5,224 nucleotides of DNA, taken from NCBI GenBank assembly GCA_015654725.1, contig JAATGI010000404.1, forward strand, positions 1 through 5,224, given 5' to 3'. This document shows, piece by piece, positions 4,421-5,224 of this stretch; positions within the stretch are counted from its first letter, which is position 1; every line of letters starts with the position of its first letter. Below the pieces are notes generated by a model that saw only the letters and a program-made list of their open reading frames with translations, searched no databases and was not told the origin of the DNA. The DNA comes from Rhodospirillales bacterium. GTDB taxonomy: Bacteria > Pseudomonadota > Alphaproteobacteria > ATCC43930 > CGMCC-115725. Position numbers and translations under genes: made by a program.

Positions 4421-4915
4421 ATGGCCGGAGAAACCATCCTCGTCCTCAACGGGCCCAATTTGAATCTGCTCGGCCTGCGCGAGCCGGAAATCTATGGCAC
4501 CGACACGCTCGCCGATATCGAGGAATCGTGCCTCGAACGCGCGGCCGAGCTGGAGGTCAAAGTCGATTTCCGCCAGACCAACCACGAGGGCGAGCTGGTC
4601 GCCTGGATTCAGGAGGCGCGCGACACCGCCGCCGGCATCGTCATCAACGCGGCCTCGCTCTCCCACACCTCGATCGCCATCCTCGACGCGCTCAAATTCG
4701 CCGGCCTGCCGGTGATCGAGGTTCATCTCTCGAATATTTTTCGCCGCGATCCGTTCCGCCATGTCTCGTATGTCAGCATGGCCGCGACCGGCGTGATTTG
4801 CGGGCTCGGCGCGCAGGGCTATCTCCTCGCGCTCGATGCCTTGTGGCGGCTGATACAGGCGAAAAGCGTATCGATAGCCGTAGTGATGGGCCTTTTTGTA
4901 GTTTTTTTCTTTTAG
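4421..4915 (+). CDS. aroQ: Type II 3-dehydroquinate dehydratase with an abnormal C-terminal tail
   Basis: This enzyme catalyses the third step of the shikimate pathway, 3-dehydroquinate to 3-dehydroshikimate, as a cytoplasmic dodecamer. All expected active-site residues are present by alignment from memory with the Mycobacterium enzyme: Asn13 (NGPNLN), Arg20 and catalytic Tyr25 in the lid loop REPEIYG, Asn76, His82 (SHTS), Glu100, His102 (EVHLSN), Arg109 and Arg113 (RRDPFRH). GVICGLGAQGYLLALDAL (124-141) closes the fold. Family members end at about residue 145-150. Here the frame goes on from ~149 as SVSIAVVMGLFVVFFF, a hydrophobic run encoded by T-rich sequence after the CAGGCGAA repeat, to a stop at 4913-4915 (164 residues). 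The natural end seems to have been lost and replaced at about 4857-4864. The core should still fold, but the tail could hamper solubility. The accB-accC genes that often follow aroQ in alphaproteobacteria are absent. The ribosome binding site is weak (AGGA close to the ATG). Confidence 0.92.
   Translation: MAGETILVLNGPNLNLLGLREPEIYGTDTLADIEESCLERAAELEVKVDFRQTNHEGELVAWIQEARDTAAGIVINAASLSHTSIAILDALKFAGLPVIEVHLSNIFRRDPFRHVSYVSMAATGVICGLGAQGYLLALDALWRLIQAKSVSIAVVMGLFVVFFF
4857..4864. repeat. Right copy of 8-bp direct repeat CAGGCGAA
   Basis: This copy matches 237-244 exactly and in the same orientation. It lies at codons 146-148 of the aroQ frame, where the homologous protein normally ends and the DNA becomes AT-rich. 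Its possible meanings are those given for the left copy. Confidence 0.45.
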
Positions 4916-4960
4916 TGGCTCATTTTTATTCGAGCTATTATTTGTTGATTAAGGCTTCTC
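4865..4960. other. AT-rich stretch with T-runs upstream of the right-end gene
   Basis: About 36% GC by hand count, against over 60% further left. It holds the palindrome TATCGATA (4869-4876) and T-runs at 4893-4897, 4902-4908 and 4922-4926. TATTAT (4936-4941) could be the -10 of a promoter for the gene at 4961, but no good -35 is present. If the GC-rich middle segment is foreign, this stretch would originally have separated the flanking genes and carried their divergent promoters. The T-runs have no strong hairpin before them, so an aroQ terminator is not supported. Confidence 0.5.
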
Positions 4961-5224
4961 ATGAGGGCTAAAGCCGTTTTCACTTATGACGGCGCAGATA
5001 GGCTCGATATCGGGAAAGTACCTGCCAAATTACAGGAGCCGCAGTTTGCCGCTTTCGTCTCGTCCATAATTGAGCAGGGCTTTAATCCGAAGGGCATGGA
5101 TGAGGTGCGGGATACGTTGAGGTCTTTGGGGTTGGAGCCGTACGATGTGCTGTCGCCTCCTCTCATGGATGCGCTATCTACCTTCGCGGGCCAGAAAGCG
5201 GGCAAGCTGCCGGCAGGGATGGGC
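4961..5224 (+). CDS. Unrecognised gene, N-terminal 88 codons, runs off the window
   Basis: The open frame starts at ATG 4961, with AAGG (4951-4954) six bases upstream as a modest ribosome binding site, and an in-frame TGA at 4946-4948 limits the start. The 88 visible residues begin MRAKAVFTYDGADRLDIG and contain FVSSIIEQGFNPKGMDEVR and LGLEPYDVLSPPLMDALSTF. The mix of helices and a Gly-rich end (KAGKLPAGMG) looks like a soluble protein, but I cannot name a family. Codon use (about 56% GC; CTA, TTG, TAT, AAT used freely) is unlike aroQ next door and similar to the gene at 57-230. It probably belongs to the same flanking replicon or element as that gene. No signal peptide or membrane segment is seen. 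Confidence 0.65.
   Translation, partial: MRAKAVFTYDGADRLDIGKVPAKLQEPQFAAFVSSIIEQGFNPKGMDEVRDTLRSLGLEPYDVLSPPLMDALSTFAGQKAGKLPAGMG

Larger units (their letters stand above)
245..4864. other. Candidate foreign ~4.6 kb GC-rich segment bounded by 8-bp direct repeats
   Basis: Between the two CAGGCGAA copies the sequence is GC-rich (60% and 72% in two 60-base samples I counted) and carries ordinary alphaproteobacterial chromosomal genes from glmU' to aroQ. Outside it, both flanks are poorer in GC (about 55% on the left, about 56% in the right-hand gene, about 36% in 4865-4960) and hold unrelated frames. I find no inverted repeats at the inner ends and no transposase or integrase gene inside, so a classical transposon is not supported. 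Taking the segment out, with one repeat copy kept, would leave two divergent flanking genes about 110 bp apart with an AT-rich gap between them, a natural arrangement. An assembly chimera would look the same. Confidence 0.35.

Noticed and set aside
245..4856. Classical insertion sequence or transposon
   Set aside because: There are no terminal inverted repeats at the inner edges of the 8-bp repeats and no transposase or recombinase gene inside.
4893..4913. Rho-independent terminator of aroQ in the T-runs
   Set aside because: There are T-runs but no GC-rich hairpin immediately before them; the only nearby palindrome is the AT-rich TATCGATA.
4387..4971. 194-codon plus-strand frame overlapping aroQ
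   Set aside because: It runs in a different frame through the whole of aroQ, which has all catalytic residues; Arg-rich shadow.
1..5224. CRISPR array, riboswitch or tandem repeats
   Set aside because: No regularly spaced repeats and no recognisable riboswitch core were seen on either strand.

Overview
The window looks like an alphaproteobacterial chromosome segment of high GC with two ends that do not match it. The alphaproteobacterial reading (order Rhodospirillales or Hyphomicrobiales, not resolved) rests on a tRNA promoter close to the Caulobacter-type housekeeping consensus, a type II dehydroquinase (aroQ), a zeta-class maleylacetoacetate isomerase, a stand-alone Flp pilin and the very GC-rich coding style. 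All assignments are by eye; no search was run.

Layout. Positions 1-236 (about 55% GC by hand count) carry the end of an unrecognised minus-strand gene (57-230) and the first codons of another. At about 237-262 this meets a broken glmU (236-430, minus) that keeps only its first ~60 codons. Next come a VOC/glyoxalase-fold gene (497-1069, minus), a short intergenic region with divergent promoters, and tRNA-Val(CAC) at 1219-1293 with a recognisable promoter. A coupled pair of small plus-strand genes follows (1386-1589 and 1586-1798): a DUF4258-like protein and a DUF2283 protein, reminiscent of a toxin-antitoxin type module. Facing them is a minus-strand block read flp pilin (4163-4002), then maiA (3920-3282), then a secreted protein of unknown function (3285-1819). 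The maiA start is an unannounced TTG with a strong ribosome binding site, the last two genes overlap by ATGA, and a long perfect hairpin lies between flp and maiA. Divergent to flp is aroQ (4421-4915, plus).

The aroQ frame ends in a non-homologous hydrophobic tail where the sequence turns AT-rich (4865-4960). A second low-GC-style gene then starts at 4961 and runs off the window. In many alphaproteobacteria aroQ is followed by accB-accC, which is absent here.

The main point of interest is that an 8-base direct repeat, CAGGCGAA, lies at both edges of the GC-rich part (237-244 and 4857-4864). The simplest readings are (a) insertion or capture of a ~4.6 kb chromosomal piece, with ends inside glmU and at the end of aroQ, into another replicon such as a phage or plasmid, or (b) an assembly or amplification chimera joined at microhomology. 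The sequence alone cannot separate these. Otherwise the genes are ordinary housekeeping and accessory genes, and I see no convincing new system.
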